31,691 nt of DNA, taken from contig URHR01000017.1 of NCBI GenBank assembly GCA_900547725.1, positions 1 through 31,691 on the forward strand, written 5' to 3'. Source of the DNA: an uncultured Eubacteriales bacterium. Lineage in GTDB: Bacteria; Bacillota; Clostridia; Oscillospirales; CAG-272. The notes below the pieces were generated by a model. The model was given only the letters and a program-made list of their open reading frames with translations. It had not been told where the DNA came from and ran no database searches. Below are positions 15,812-23,978 of this stretch, piece after piece (the stretch's first letter is position 1; every line of letters starts with the position of its first letter). The translations under genes and the position numbers were made by a program.

Positions 15812-16982
15812 CGCGGCGACAACGAAAATGAGTCGGGTCGCCATTGAGGCAATGATGCCGTATATGGATCGTATCTACGGGAATCCGTCCAGCCTGCACT
15901 CGGTCGGGCAACGGGCAAACGAGGCGCTTTGCGACGCGCGTGAGCGCATTGCAAAACGGTTGGGGTGTACCCCTCGGGAGATTACCTTCACCTCGGGCGG
16001 AAGCGAGGCGGACAATCAGGCAATCCTGTCTGCCGCCGCAGTGGGGGAGAAGAAAGGCAAAAAGCATATCATTTCCACCGCTTTTGAGCATCACGCGGTT
16101 CTGCACACGTTGGAAAAACTGAAAAAGCAGGGCTTTGAGATTGAACTGTTGGATGTTGGCAAGGTCGGCAACATTACGGCGGAGCAGGTGCGGGTGGCAA
16201 TCCGTCCCGATACCTGTCTTGTCACGGTGATGTATGCAAACAACGAAATCGGGTCGGTTCTGCCGATTGCGGAGATCGGCAAGGTCTGCCGCGAGGCGGG
16301 CGTGATCTTCCACACCGACGCGGTACAGGCGGCAGGACATCTGCCGATCAACGTGGCAACGCAGAACATTGATATGCTGTCGCTCTCGGCGCACAAGTTC
16401 CACGGACCTAAGGGCATCGGCGTGCTCTATTGCCGTAAGTGCATTCCGCTCGTCAGCCTGATTGAGGGCGGCGCGCAGGAAAGAGGCAAGCGCGCGGGAA
16501 CGGAAAATCTGCCCGCCATCATGGGTATGGCGGCGGCTCTGGACGATGCCTGCGAGCATATGGCGGAGAACAGCGCGAAGCTGACGGCTCTGCGCGACCG
16601 TCTGATTACGGGACTCTCGAAAATTCCGCATTCGGTTCTCAACGGAGATCCCGTAAACCGTCTGCCGGGCAATGTGCACTTCTGCTTTGAAGGTATTGAA
16701 GGCGAGAGCCTGTTGCTTCTTCTGGACGCAAAGGGCATCTGCGCGTCGTCCGGGTCTGCCTGCACGTCCGGGTCGCTTGACCCGAGCCACGTCTTGCTTG
16801 CCATCGGGCATCCGCACGAGATTGCGCACGGTTCTCTGCGGCTCTCGCTCTGCGAGACGAACACCGACGAGGATGTGGACGATATGCTCCGCGAGATTCC
16901 TGCGGTTGTGGACTACCTGCGGAATATGTCTCCGCTCTGGCGCGACAAGGTAACGGGCAAGAAGGAATTCTATCTGAAATAA
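15789..16982 (+). CDS. iscS: Cysteine desulfurase (IscS/NifS family)
   Basis: The 397-residue PLP enzyme removes sulfur from cysteine and passes it as persulfide to the scaffold and to tRNA thiolation. It shows the start IYADNAATTKM, TSGGSEADNQAI (about 68-79), the histidine in FEHHAVL (about 101), HTDAVQAAG (about 176), the Schiff-base lysine in SLSAHKFHGPKG (203) and the catalytic cysteine loop ASSGSACTSGSLDPS (Cys about 325). The start at 15789 is chosen because the conserved N terminus begins there and GGAAAGG precedes it. It overlaps the kinase gene by 23 bases and is followed after 14 bases by the scaffold gene. Clostridial genomes often call it NifS. Confidence 0.95.
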   Translation: MREIYADNAATTKMSRVAIEAMMPYMDRIYGNPSSLHSVGQRANEALCDARERIAKRLGCTPREITFTSGGSEADNQAILSAAAVGEKKGKKHIISTAFEHHAVLHTLEKLKKQGFEIELLDVGKVGNITAEQVRVAIRPDTCLVTVMYANNEIGSVLPIAEIGKVCREAGVIFHTDAVQAAGHLPINVATQNIDMLSLSAHKFHGPKGIGVLYCRKCIPLVSLIEGGAQERGKRAGTENLPAIMGMAAALDDACEHMAENSAKLTALRDRLITGLSKIPHSVLNGDPVNRLPGNVHFCFEGIEGESLLLLLDAKGICASSGSACTSGSLDPSHVLLAIGHPHEIAHGSLRLSLCETNTDEDVDDMLREIPAVVDYLRNMSPLWRDKVTGKKEFYLK

Positions 16983-16996
16983 AGGAGTGAGCGAAA

Positions 16997-17431
16997 ATGG
17001 CACTGTACAGTGAAAAAGTAATGGATCATTTCAGGAATCCGCGCAATGTGGGCGTGATTGAGGACGCGGACGGCGTGGGAGAGATCGGCAACGCGAAATG
17101 CGGCGATATCATGAAGATTTATCTCAAAATCAAGGACGGTATCATCACCGACGTGAAGTTTGAAACCTTCGGCTGCGGCTCGGCGATTGCCTCCAGTTCC
17201 ATGGCAACCGAAATGATCAAGGGCAAGCCCGTGAGCGAGGCGCTGGAACTTTCCAACAAGGCGGTTGCCGAGGCTCTGGACGGTCTGCCCGCCTACAAGA
17301 TGCACTGCTCGGTGTTGGCGGAGCAGGCGATCAAGGCGGCGGTGAAGGACTACTACGACCGCAACCACATTCCCTACGACTCCTGCAAGTTTGCGGACTG
17401 CGATTCCTGTCCGCACTGTCATGAAGAGTAA
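16997..17431 (+). CDS. nifU: Fe-S cluster assembly scaffold (IscU/NifU N-terminal type)
   Basis: The 144-residue protein receives sulfur from the desulfurase and builds Fe-S clusters. The scaffold cysteines are at 35 (NAKCGD, with Asp37), 60 (TFGCGSAIASSSMATEM) and 104 (MHCSVLAEQAI). A C-terminal extension holds four more cysteines in C-X4-C-X2-C-X2-C (130-141), which could bind metal. GGAGTGAG precedes the ATG. The end overlaps mnmA by 11 bases. Confidence 0.93.
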   Translation: MALYSEKVMDHFRNPRNVGVIEDADGVGEIGNAKCGDIMKIYLKIKDGIITDVKFETFGCGSAIASSSMATEMIKGKPVSEALELSNKAVAEALDGLPAYKMHCSVLAEQAIKAAVKDYYDRNHIPYDSCKFADCDSCPHCHEE

Positions 17432-18488
17432 AGCGCTGATCGCCATGAGCGGCGGCGTGGATTCGTCGGTTGCCGCTTATCTGATGCGTGAGCGCGGTTA
17501 TGACTGCATCGGCGTGACCATGAAGCTTTATTCCAACGAGGACGCGGGCGTGGAGCGGTCGCGAACCTGCTGTTCGCTTGACGATGTGGAGGACGCGCGG
17601 AGCGTGGCGCACCGTCTCGGAATCCCGTACTATGTGTTCAATTTCAGCGGCGATTTCCGCCGCGAGGTGATGGAGCGGTTCGTCTGCGCCTATGAAGCGG
17701 GAGAGACCCCGAACCCTTGCATCGACTGCAACCGTCACCTCAAGTTCGACCGCCTGTATCACCGCGCCGAAGAGTTGGGGTGTGACTGCGTGGTCACGGG
17801 TCACTATGCGCGGATCGAGCGGGCGGGGGAGCGGTTTCTGCTGAAGAAATCGCTGATCCCCGACAAGGATCAGAGTTACGTGCTCTATTCGCTGACGCAG
17901 AAACAGTTGGCGCACACCTGCTTTCCGCTGGGCGACATGGCGAAGGAAGAGACCCGCCGTGTGGCAACCGAGCAGGGGTTTTACAATGCGGACAAGCCCG
18001 ACAGTCAGGACATCTGCTTTGTTCCCGACGGGGATTACGCGTCCTTCATCTGCCGCTATCGCGGGAAAACCTACCCCGAGGGGGATTTTGTGGACACCAC
18101 GGGACGGGTTCTCGGACGGCATAAGGGGATTATTCACTATACGCTCGGGCAGAGAAAAGGACTTGGCATTGCTGCGGGTGAGCCGCTTTACGTCGTGAAG
18201 ATCGACGCGGAAAACAACCGCGTGGTGCTCGGAAAGAACGCCGATCTTTTCAGCCGGGAGCTGGAGGCGGACGGCTTCAACTGGATTGCCTGCGACGAGC
18301 CGTCAGAACCCCTGCGTGTGAAGGCAAAGGTTCGCTACCGGCAGGCGGAACAGTGGGCAACCGTAACGGTGACTGCACCCGGGAGGGTTCGGGTGGTCTT
18401 TGACGAGCCGCAGCGGGCGATTACGCGCGGGCAGGCGGTGGTTCTTTACGACGGAGACACGGTTGTCGGCGGCGGCGTGATCCGATAA
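17421..18488 (+). CDS. mnmA: tRNA-specific 2-thiouridylase
   Basis: This 355-residue enzyme makes 2-thiouridine at position 34 of tRNAs for Lys, Glu and Gln with ATP and persulfide sulfur. The PP-loop SGGVDSS is at 10-16, the first catalytic cysteine at 100 in NPCIDCN, and the second at 199 in SDSQDICFVP-type context. Domain order and length are standard. The start at 17421 gives the family N terminus KALIAMSGGVDSS; the longer frame upstream is inside nifU. It takes sulfur from the desulfurase encoded two genes upstream. The next gene follows after 16 bases. Confidence 0.96.
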   Translation: MKSKALIAMSGGVDSSVAAYLMRERGYDCIGVTMKLYSNEDAGVERSRTCCSLDDVEDARSVAHRLGIPYYVFNFSGDFRREVMERFVCAYEAGETPNPCIDCNRHLKFDRLYHRAEELGCDCVVTGHYARIERAGERFLLKKSLIPDKDQSYVLYSLTQKQLAHTCFPLGDMAKEETRRVATEQGFYNADKPDSQDICFVPDGDYASFICRYRGKTYPEGDFVDTTGRVLGRHKGIIHYTLGQRKGLGIAAGEPLYVVKIDAENNRVVLGKNADLFSRELEADGFNWIACDEPSEPLRVKAKVRYRQAEQWATVTVTAPGRVRVVFDEPQRAITRGQAVVLYDGDTVVGGGVIR

Positions 18489-18504
18489 CGGGAGGTGTTT
18501 GGAA

Positions 18505-18915
18505 ATGATGGTTTCCACGCGCGGGCGCTATGCCTTGCGGATGATGATCGACCTTGCTGAAAACAGCCATGACCATGCCTATATTGCGATGAAGGACATT
18601 GCGGAGCGGTTGGAAATTTCCAAGAAATACATGGAGCAGATCATGCCGGTTCTGGTCAAAAACGGCTTGGTGGAGGGTCTGCAGGGGCAGGGCGGCGGAT
18701 ACAGGCTGACGCGCCGTCCCGAGGACTACCGGGTGGGCGAAATCCTGCGCCTGACCGAGGGAGATCTCGCGCCTGTATCCTGCCTGTCGGGCGACAGCCC
18801 CTGCACGCGTTCCGGCGGTTGCAGAACCATTGCCATGTGGAGCCGATTCAACAAGCTGACCAATGATTTTTTTGACGGCATCACGGTTGCAGACCTGATG
18901 CATAAGGAAGAATGA
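18505..18915 (+). CDS. Rrf2-family transcriptional regulator (IscR/CymR type)
   Basis: The 136-residue winged-helix protein is of the Rrf2 family that senses Fe-S or cysteine status. It begins MVSTRGRYALRMMIDLA, has a helix-turn-helix around DIAERLEISKKYMEQIM (31-47) and the wing LQGQGGGYRLTR (59-70). Three cysteines at 93, 100 and 106 (C-X6-C-X5-C) match the cluster-binding pattern of IscR-like members. GGAGG (18491-18495) supports ATG 18505 better than the upstream TTG or the second ATG. It closes the operon and probably controls the dyads at the cysK promoter, completing a feedback loop. In many Clostridia the regulator is first, so its last position here is less usual. Confidence 0.9.
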   Translation: MMVSTRGRYALRMMIDLAENSHDHAYIAMKDIAERLEISKKYMEQIMPVLVKNGLVEGLQGQGGGYRLTRRPEDYRVGEILRLTEGDLAPVSCLSGDSPCTRSGGCRTIAMWSRFNKLTNDFFDGITVADLMHKEE

Positions 18916-18948
18916 CGGGCGAATGAGGAATAACCGTAAGGGGGGGCG

Positions 18949-19296
18949 GATTGATCCCCCCTCATCAGTCGCTAAACGCGACAGCTTCCCCCCAAGGGGA
19001 AGCCTTTTTTGCATCGTGCAAACATAGCAAGTACGATTTTAAGTAGCAAATAGTGTTTCTATCATCCGCTTCATGCCTTGCAGGGCGGAGCAGAGCGAAA
19101 GGAATTCAGCAAAAGGCTACCCCTCGATGGAAGCCTTTTTTGCATCGTGCAAATATAGCAAGCACGATTTTTAGTTGCAAACAGGGTTTCCTGTTTTCGT
19201 TTTTTCGTCTTGTAAGGTCGTGAGAAAAGCGTTTCGTAAAAGGCTTCCCCTCGGGGGGAAGCTGTCGCGAAAGCGACTGATGAGGGGGGATCAATC
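18949..19296. mobile_element. MITE-like element with about 59-bp terminal inverted repeats
   Basis: Left (18949-19008) and right (19238-19296) ends are nearly identical inverted repeats differing at a few bases, each starting GATTGATCCCCCC. The interior contains a duplicated segment of about 60 bases (19004-19062 and 19134-19192) with the word GCATCGTGCAAA, and a third, degenerate copy of the hairpin (19110-19140). No open frame or transposase is seen, so it would move only with help. No clear target duplication is visible. It carries terminators that point inward from both ends. Similar repeats are, to my recollection, common in gut Clostridia. Confidence 0.75.
18984..19010 (+). terminator. 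Intrinsic terminator inside MITE left arm
   Basis: GCTTCCCC-CCAA-GGGGAAGC is a perfect 8-bp stem followed by C and six T residues. It is the first good terminator after the Rrf2 gene, so the sulfur operon appears to end in the element. A mirrored one lies in the right arm on the minus strand (about 19238-19262). Confidence 0.85.
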
Positions 19297-19415
19297 TGTA
19301 CCCGCAAAACGGACAAAATAATTTTCTTTCAAAAAAGCGAATGCTTACAGCCATCTCACTGCGCGGCGCTTTTTTCAGGATGTCAAATTTTGTCCGAAGA
19401 TGGGCTGTTTCTGTC

Positions 19416-19444
19416 TTGCAAAACGCAATTTTATGTGCTATAAT
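19416..19444 (+). promoter_or_regulatory. Promoter of the second sugar-phosphate isomerase
   Basis: TTGCAA (19416-19421) and TATAAT (19439-19444) with a 17-base spacer; TGC before the -10 gives an extended -10. The rest of 19297-19415 shows no other feature. Confidence 0.82.
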
Positions 19445-19490
19445 GGTCTTACAATCGCGCATACGCGAGGAAAGGACGGAAACGATTCAT

Positions 19491-20255
19491 ATGGAATACG
19501 GAATTCAGATGTACAGTGTACGGGACGTTGCGGAGAAGGATCTGCGGGAGGCGCTCCGCAAGGTGGCGGAACTCGGCTACCGCTATGTGGAGTTCGCGGG
19601 CTTTTTCGGCCATCCCGCCGAGGAGGTCAAGGGGTGGCTTGACGGATTCGGTCTGGTCTGCTCGGGAACGCACACGGGGGTCGATCAGCTTATGCCCGGG
19701 AAGATCGACGCGACCATCGCTTACCACAAGGCGATCGGGTGCGACAATCTGATCGTACCTGCAGCGCATTGGAAGCCCGCGGATGTGATGGAAGCCAACA
19801 TTGCGCTTTTGAACGAGGCGCAGAAGAAACTGGCGGAAAACGGAATCGCGTTGGGATATCATAACCACTCCAAGGAATTTTTCGTGAATCCCTGCGGAAA
19901 GGTCATGGAAAATGAGCTGTTGGAACGGACGGAGGTGGAACTTGAGGTTGACACCTTCTGGGCGTTCAACGCGGGAATTGACCCCGTGGATTTTCTGGAA
20001 GCGCACAAGGATCGCATCCGTGTGATTCATCTCAAAGACGGCATTCCGACTGCTCCCGAAAACAGAAACTATGAGCACGTACACGACGGCGTGCAGGGCA
20101 AGGCTTTGGGCGAAGGCAAAGCGCCCGTTACCCGCGTTCGCGATTGGGCGATCCGCAACGGCGTTCGCATTGTGGTTGAGTCCGAGGGCTTAGCCCCCAC
20201 AGGACCTGAGGAAGTTGCCCGCTGCATCCGTTACCTTCGGTCTTTGGAGGGGTAA
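19491..20255 (+). CDS. Sugar phosphate isomerase/epimerase (xylose isomerase-like TIM barrel)
   Basis: This 254-residue TIM-barrel protein starts MEYGIQMYSVRD, the common start for this group. Metal and substrate motifs are YHNHSKEF (about 123), ELEVDTFWAF (about 151), VIHLKD (about 176) and VESEG (about 228). It would isomerise or epimerise a sugar or inositol-like compound in the cytosol; the substrate is unknown. The start at 19491 is taken from the conserved N terminus, with GAGGAAAGGA upstream at a rather long spacing (14 bases). It is a single-gene unit with its own promoter. The terminal AA of its stop codon are the first bases of the inverted-repeat element that follows. Confidence 0.9.
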   Translation: MEYGIQMYSVRDVAEKDLREALRKVAELGYRYVEFAGFFGHPAEEVKGWLDGFGLVCSGTHTGVDQLMPGKIDATIAYHKAIGCDNLIVPAAHWKPADVMEANIALLNEAQKKLAENGIALGYHNHSKEFFVNPCGKVMENELLERTEVELEVDTFWAFNAGIDPVDFLEAHKDRIRVIHLKDGIPTAPENRNYEHVHDGVQGKALGEGKAPVTRVRDWAIRNGVRIVVESEGLAPTGPEEVARCIRYLRSLEG

Positions 20256-20578
20256 GGAAGGTCGCGGGGCGTTGCCCCGCACCTCACGCAGAACCTTCTT
20301 GAAAGAAGGTTCTGAGAACTCCAAGAACTTCCCCGCAGGCAGAGATCCCGCATCGCGAGTCTCTGCCTGCGGGGAAAATTTTTGAGAGAAGAGAGCAAAG
20401 CCCTGCGGCTTTCATCACTCTGTTTCCAAGACGATAGATCTGTATTCAGAGCCTTTCGAAAAAAAGCTGAAAACCACAGGGTTCGCCCTTTGGGGGGAAA
20501 GTTCTTGCGGGTTCTCAGGGGGCTTCTTTCAAGAAGCCCCCTGAGTGGGGTGCGGGGCAACGCCCTGCGACCTTCCTT
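20254..20578. mobile_element. Palindrome-rich element with 30-bp terminal inverted repeats
   Basis: Positions 20254-20283 and 20549-20578 are inverted repeats with 29 of 30 bases matching; each is itself palindromic around GCGGGGC-GTT-GCCCCGC. Between them lie hairpins at 20289-20314 (core CTTCTTGAAAGAAG), 20331-20374 (arms of 15-17 bp) and 20514-20545 (15-bp arms, same core). The last may also act as terminator. A 20-base word at 20498-20517 recurs in inverse orientation at 24005-24024. No open frame is present. It looks like two head-to-head copies of one repeat, or a MITE. Confidence 0.7.
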
Positions 20579-20592
20579 TTTGAAAAAAAGTA

Positions 20593-20621
20593 TTGAAATA
20601 GAATGCGGATTGTGGTATAAT
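20593..20621 (+). promoter_or_regulatory. Promoter upstream of the exported protein and trpS
   Basis: TTGAAA (20593-20598), 17 bases, TATAAT (20616-20621) with TGG in front (extended -10). Only about 45 bases separate the start site from the gene, so there is no room for a T-box leader. Confidence 0.85.
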
Positions 20622-20671
20622 AGAAAAGAAATGAAGTTCCCGGAAAAGCTTTTTGGAAAAAGGATGATGAA

Positions 20672-22897
20672 ATGAAACGAATTTTAAGCAGACTGCGACG
20701 TGCGGTCGCGGTTCTTCTGATGCTGACTCTGCTGTGCGGCACATTAGCGCAGGCGGCGTCGGCGGAATACGGTCGCGTGTTCGTCAGCGAAGTGCAGATC
20801 AGCATTTCCAAGGATAAACAGGAGGCGATCGCGTATCTGAAGCGCGAGGGGTATACGGTCGTGGAGCAGAACCTGAATGAGGGAACGGGAAACGGCGCGC
20901 TGTATGTGTTCCTCGGTTATAAAACCACGCGGAATCCCGAAAAAGCGCTGACCGATATCACGGTTCTGAATATGAACGGAAATTATGTCTATACCGACGT
21001 GTACGCGCTGAACCGACTGTGCGGACAACAGCTGTCCGAAGCGGTTCGCGCCGTGCAGACCGCCTCGGCGTCATTGGCAACGGCGTACCAAGCGGGCAAA
21101 AAGCCTGCGGTCTGGGCATATAAAGCGCTCAACAACTTCCTTGATACCGAGAGCGACAGCCTGCTCGGCGAGGTTCTGATCTCCGAGCCGAGCGACGAGA
21201 CCGTGGAGCGGATTCTCTCGAATGCGGAACTGACCACCGTGTCGCTCCTGTTTGCCATTCTCTACGTCGGAAACGGTACGGAGGACGGCAAGGCGTTGGC
21301 GACCTCTGTGGACGGTTTTTCCGCGCGGGCGAAAAGAAACGCAGACGGCGAGACGCTGCTCCTTGCGGGACAACTGCTGAACGGTTGGGGCAGCATTTCG
21401 GAGCCGCTCAAGACGTACCGGAATGCGCCGGTCAAGTGGGATGCGGACGATGCCGCATACAAGGATTATGTTGCCCGGCTGAATGCCCGCGAATTGCGGA
21501 ATTACCTGCTCGGCGGCGCGCTTTCCCGGCTTGCGGGCGGCGTGAAGGCGACAGACGGACAAACGTTGGCGGATTTCATCTGCCGCGAGAATCTGTCCGC
21601 GGGGCAGTTGTGTTTCCTTGTGGAGGCGATGAGCGAGGGACAGCGGGCGGTAGCGCCTTATCTGACTCCAGACGTCCTGCTGTTTGCGGGCTGTGACCCG
21701 ACAGCGGAGAATCCGGAAAACCCCGATCAACCGGGCGAAACGGGGGATACGGGCGAATCCGGCGAATCCGGCGATTCGGAATCCTCCGAAAGCACGACCG
21801 GGGACAACACCGAAGAGACAACCGACCCGGACAGCGCGGAGGAAACCGGCGGAACGACGGGGGAAGAATCACCTCCGAAAAAGCCGGAAGGCTATGACGA
21901 CGCGATTCCGCTTGAAAAGGGACTTTCGGATCGTCTGGAGTTCTTCAGCTTTCTCGGGCTGACGGACGAAGCGGTTCGCCATATCCGCGAAAACGCCGAT
22001 CTGCGATGGTTCTGGAGCGAATGGGGCGAGCCGACCGCAAGAACCGAAACGCTCACCGAACTGGCTTCGTCTGTTTACGGGGATCTGTTCACCAACACTT
22101 TCCGCGTTGCCTACGGGATCGAAATTCCGTCCGACGGAGAGGATGGCGATGCTCTGTCCGGGCTGTGGCGCGAGCGCGTGACCGCCTCCTATATGAAGCA
22201 GTGTTTTTCGGAGTTGACGGGCATCCGCATGACCGAAGTTCCGTATCTTTGGGAAATGAACGCGAAAAACGCAGTCGCTCTTCATGCGCTTTACAGCGGC
22301 GGAATGAATGTCGGCATGGAGAATCTGCCGCTGTACAAGCGGATTCCCGCCGGCATGGTGCAGATCCGGGCAGACGAGGACTTTACCGTCTACAACGGCG
22401 TTTCGCAGACGATTCTCTCGGGAAGCCTGACCGTCGTGGACGGAAAAGCGGTCGCGCTTGCGGATGTTGCAGGGCCGCGCGCGGATCTCAACGGATGGAG
22501 CGGCAGTCAATGGAACGCGCTGTATGTGACCGACGACCCGAAGGCGGGCAAGCCGATTCTGGCGGAGAATTTCTGCGCGTTGGCTGACCGCGAGCAGAGC
22601 GGGTTGGAGCGCAGTTTTGCACACGCGTTCGGGGAAACCTTTCCCTACAATCTGAACCGCTATGCGCGCGAGGATCGTCTCGGCGGCTTGTATCTCTACT
22701 TTGACCGTCTGACGGAGTACGGCGAACAGACCCCGACCATTTTCACGGGGCGGGATGTCTGCCTTGCCATTGCGGGCGGTTCGGCGGGCGGCATTATCAT
22801 CGGCGCGGTTGCGGTTTACGTCGGGTACGAAAGCAGAAAGCGCAAACAACAGGAACAACAGGAACAACAGGAACAACAGGAAAAGGAAAAAGGATAA
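20672..22897 (+). CDS. Exported, C-terminally anchored protein of unknown function
   Basis: I do not recognise a family for this 741-residue protein. A signal peptide is clear (MKRILSRLRR, hydrophobic core, cleavage likely after AQAASA near 30). The first ectodomain (about 31-340) includes a YVFLGYKTTRNPEKALTDI segment that resembles a short motif in other secreted Firmicutes proteins. An acidic, Glu/Ser/Thr/Gly-rich linker (about 345-410) follows, then a second ectodomain (about 415-690). One transmembrane helix (about 697-719), a basic RKRK stop-transfer and a glutamine-rich cytoplasmic tail close it. It is therefore predicted to face the outside. It starts behind AAAGGATG with its own promoter and is followed by trpS after 8 bases. 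Confidence 0.75.
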   Translation: MKRILSRLRRAVAVLLMLTLLCGTLAQAASAEYGRVFVSEVQISISKDKQEAIAYLKREGYTVVEQNLNEGTGNGALYVFLGYKTTRNPEKALTDITVLNMNGNYVYTDVYALNRLCGQQLSEAVRAVQTASASLATAYQAGKKPAVWAYKALNNFLDTESDSLLGEVLISEPSDETVERILSNAELTTVSLLFAILYVGNGTEDGKALATSVDGFSARAKRNADGETLLLAGQLLNGWGSISEPLKTYRNAPVKWDADDAAYKDYVARLNARELRNYLLGGALSRLAGGVKATDGQTLADFICRENLSAGQLCFLVEAMSEGQRAVAPYLTPDVLLFAGCDPTAENPENPDQPGETGDTGESGESGDSESSESTTGDNTEETTDPDSAEETGGTTGEESPPKKPEGYDDAIPLEKGLSDRLEFFSFLGLTDEAVRHIRENADLRWFWSEWGEPTARTETLTELASSVYGDLFTNTFRVAYGIEIPSDGEDGDALSGLWRERVTASYMKQCFSELTGIRMTEVPYLWEMNAKNAVALHALYSGGMNVGMENLPLYKRIPAGMVQIRADEDFTVYNGVSQTILSGSLTVVDGKAVALADVAGPRADLNGWSGSQWNALYVTDDPKAGKPILAENFCALADREQSGLERSFAHAFGETFPYNLNRYAREDRLGGLYLYFDRLTEYGEQTPTIFTGRDVCLAIAGGSAGGIIIGAVAVYVGYESRKRKQQEQQEQQEQQEKEKG
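22847..22882 (+). repeat. In-frame 9-bp tandem repeat (caacaggaa x4)
   Basis: Four perfect copies encode a repeated Gln-Gln-Glu tail at the C terminus of the exported protein. Copy-number changes would keep the frame and alter only the length of the cytoplasmic tail. Confidence 0.9.
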
Positions 22898-22905
22898 AAG
22901 ATAAA

Positions 22906-23967
22906 ATGGAACAGGTGATTCTTACAGGGGACAGACCGACAGGACGACTTCATGTCGGGCATTACGTCGGGTCTCTCAAGGAGCGTGTAAAACTTCAGAA
23001 CTCGGGCAAATTCGACAAAATCTTCATCATGATTGCGGACGCGCAGGCGCTGACCGACAATGCCGAGCACCCCGAAAAGGTGCGGAGCAACATTATGCAG
23101 GTGGCGCTCGACTATCTCGCGTGCGGCATTGACCCCTCGAAGTCGACAATCTTTATTCAGTCCACTGTTCCCGAGTTGACCGAGCTGACGTTCTACTATA
23201 TGAATCTGGTCACGGTTTCCCGCGTTCAGCGGAATCCCACGGTCAAGGCGGAGATTCAGATGCGGAACTTTGAGGCGAGCATTCCCGTCGGATTCTTCTG
23301 CTACCCCATCAGTCAGGCTGCGGACATCACGGCGTTCCGCGCAACGGCAGTTCCGGTTGGCGAGGATCAGATGCCGATGCTGGAGCAGTGCCGCGAGATT
23401 GTCCACAAGTTCAACGCGGTTTACGGGGAAACGTTGATTGACCCGCAGATCATTCTGCCTTCCAACGAGGCTTGCAAGCGGCTTCCGGGCATTGATGGGA
23501 AGGCAAAGATGAGCAAGTCGCTCGGCAACTGCATTTATCTTTCGGACAGTGCGGATGAAATCAAAACCAAAGTGATGAATATGTTCACCGATCCCACGCA
23601 CCTTTGCGTGAAAGATCCGGGTCATGTGGAGGGAAACCCCGTGTTCATTTATCTGGACGCGTTCTCGCGCCCCGAACACTTTGCGGCGTTCCTGCCCGAG
23701 TATGCGAATCTGGACGAGCTGAAGGCGCACTACACGCGCGGAGGTCTTGGGGATGTGAAGATAAAGCGTTTCCTTAACGAGGTGATTCAGGCGGAGTTGG
23801 CACCGATCCGCGCGCGCCGCACGGAATGGGAATCCCGTCTGCCCGAGGTTTACGAACTGCTTCGTGCAGGTTGCGCCGTAGCCGAGGCACGCGCGGCGGA
23901 AACGCTCGCCGCCGTTCGCCGCTCAATGCGCATTGACTATTTCGAGAACAGCAATCTGCTGAACTGA
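22906..23967 (+). CDS. trpS: Tryptophanyl-tRNA synthetase
   Basis: This class I aminoacyl-tRNA synthetase of 353 residues charges tRNA-Trp. It starts QVILTGDRPTGRLHVGHYVG, with the HVGH signature at 16-19, and has AKMSKSLGN (about 200-208) for the KMSKS loop. Length is normal. The gene follows the exported protein by 8 bases and seems to share its promoter; no T-box leader, which Clostridia often use for this gene, is present. The ATG is the first in frame and is preceded by AAAAGG. An unusually stable hairpin lies 54 bases after the stop codon. Confidence 0.96.
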   Translation: MEQVILTGDRPTGRLHVGHYVGSLKERVKLQNSGKFDKIFIMIADAQALTDNAEHPEKVRSNIMQVALDYLACGIDPSKSTIFIQSTVPELTELTFYYMNLVTVSRVQRNPTVKAEIQMRNFEASIPVGFFCYPISQAADITAFRATAVPVGEDQMPMLEQCREIVHKFNAVYGETLIDPQIILPSNEACKRLPGIDGKAKMSKSLGNCIYLSDSADEIKTKVMNMFTDPTHLCVKDPGHVEGNPVFIYLDAFSRPEHFAAFLPEYANLDELKAHYTRGGLGDVKIKRFLNEVIQAELAPIRARRTEWESRLPEVYELLRAGCAVAEARAAETLAAVRRSMRIDYFENSNLLN

Positions 23968-23978
23968 TGCGAGGGGAG

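Noticed and set aside
19297..19490. An extra N-terminal extension of the second isomerase from 19341
   Set aside because: The extension runs through the -35 and -10 boxes at 19416-19444, and the family N terminus begins at 19491.
20580..20671. T-box leader for trpS
   Set aside because: Only about 45 bases separate the promoter start from the first gene, and the TGGnACCGCG-type T-box core is absent.
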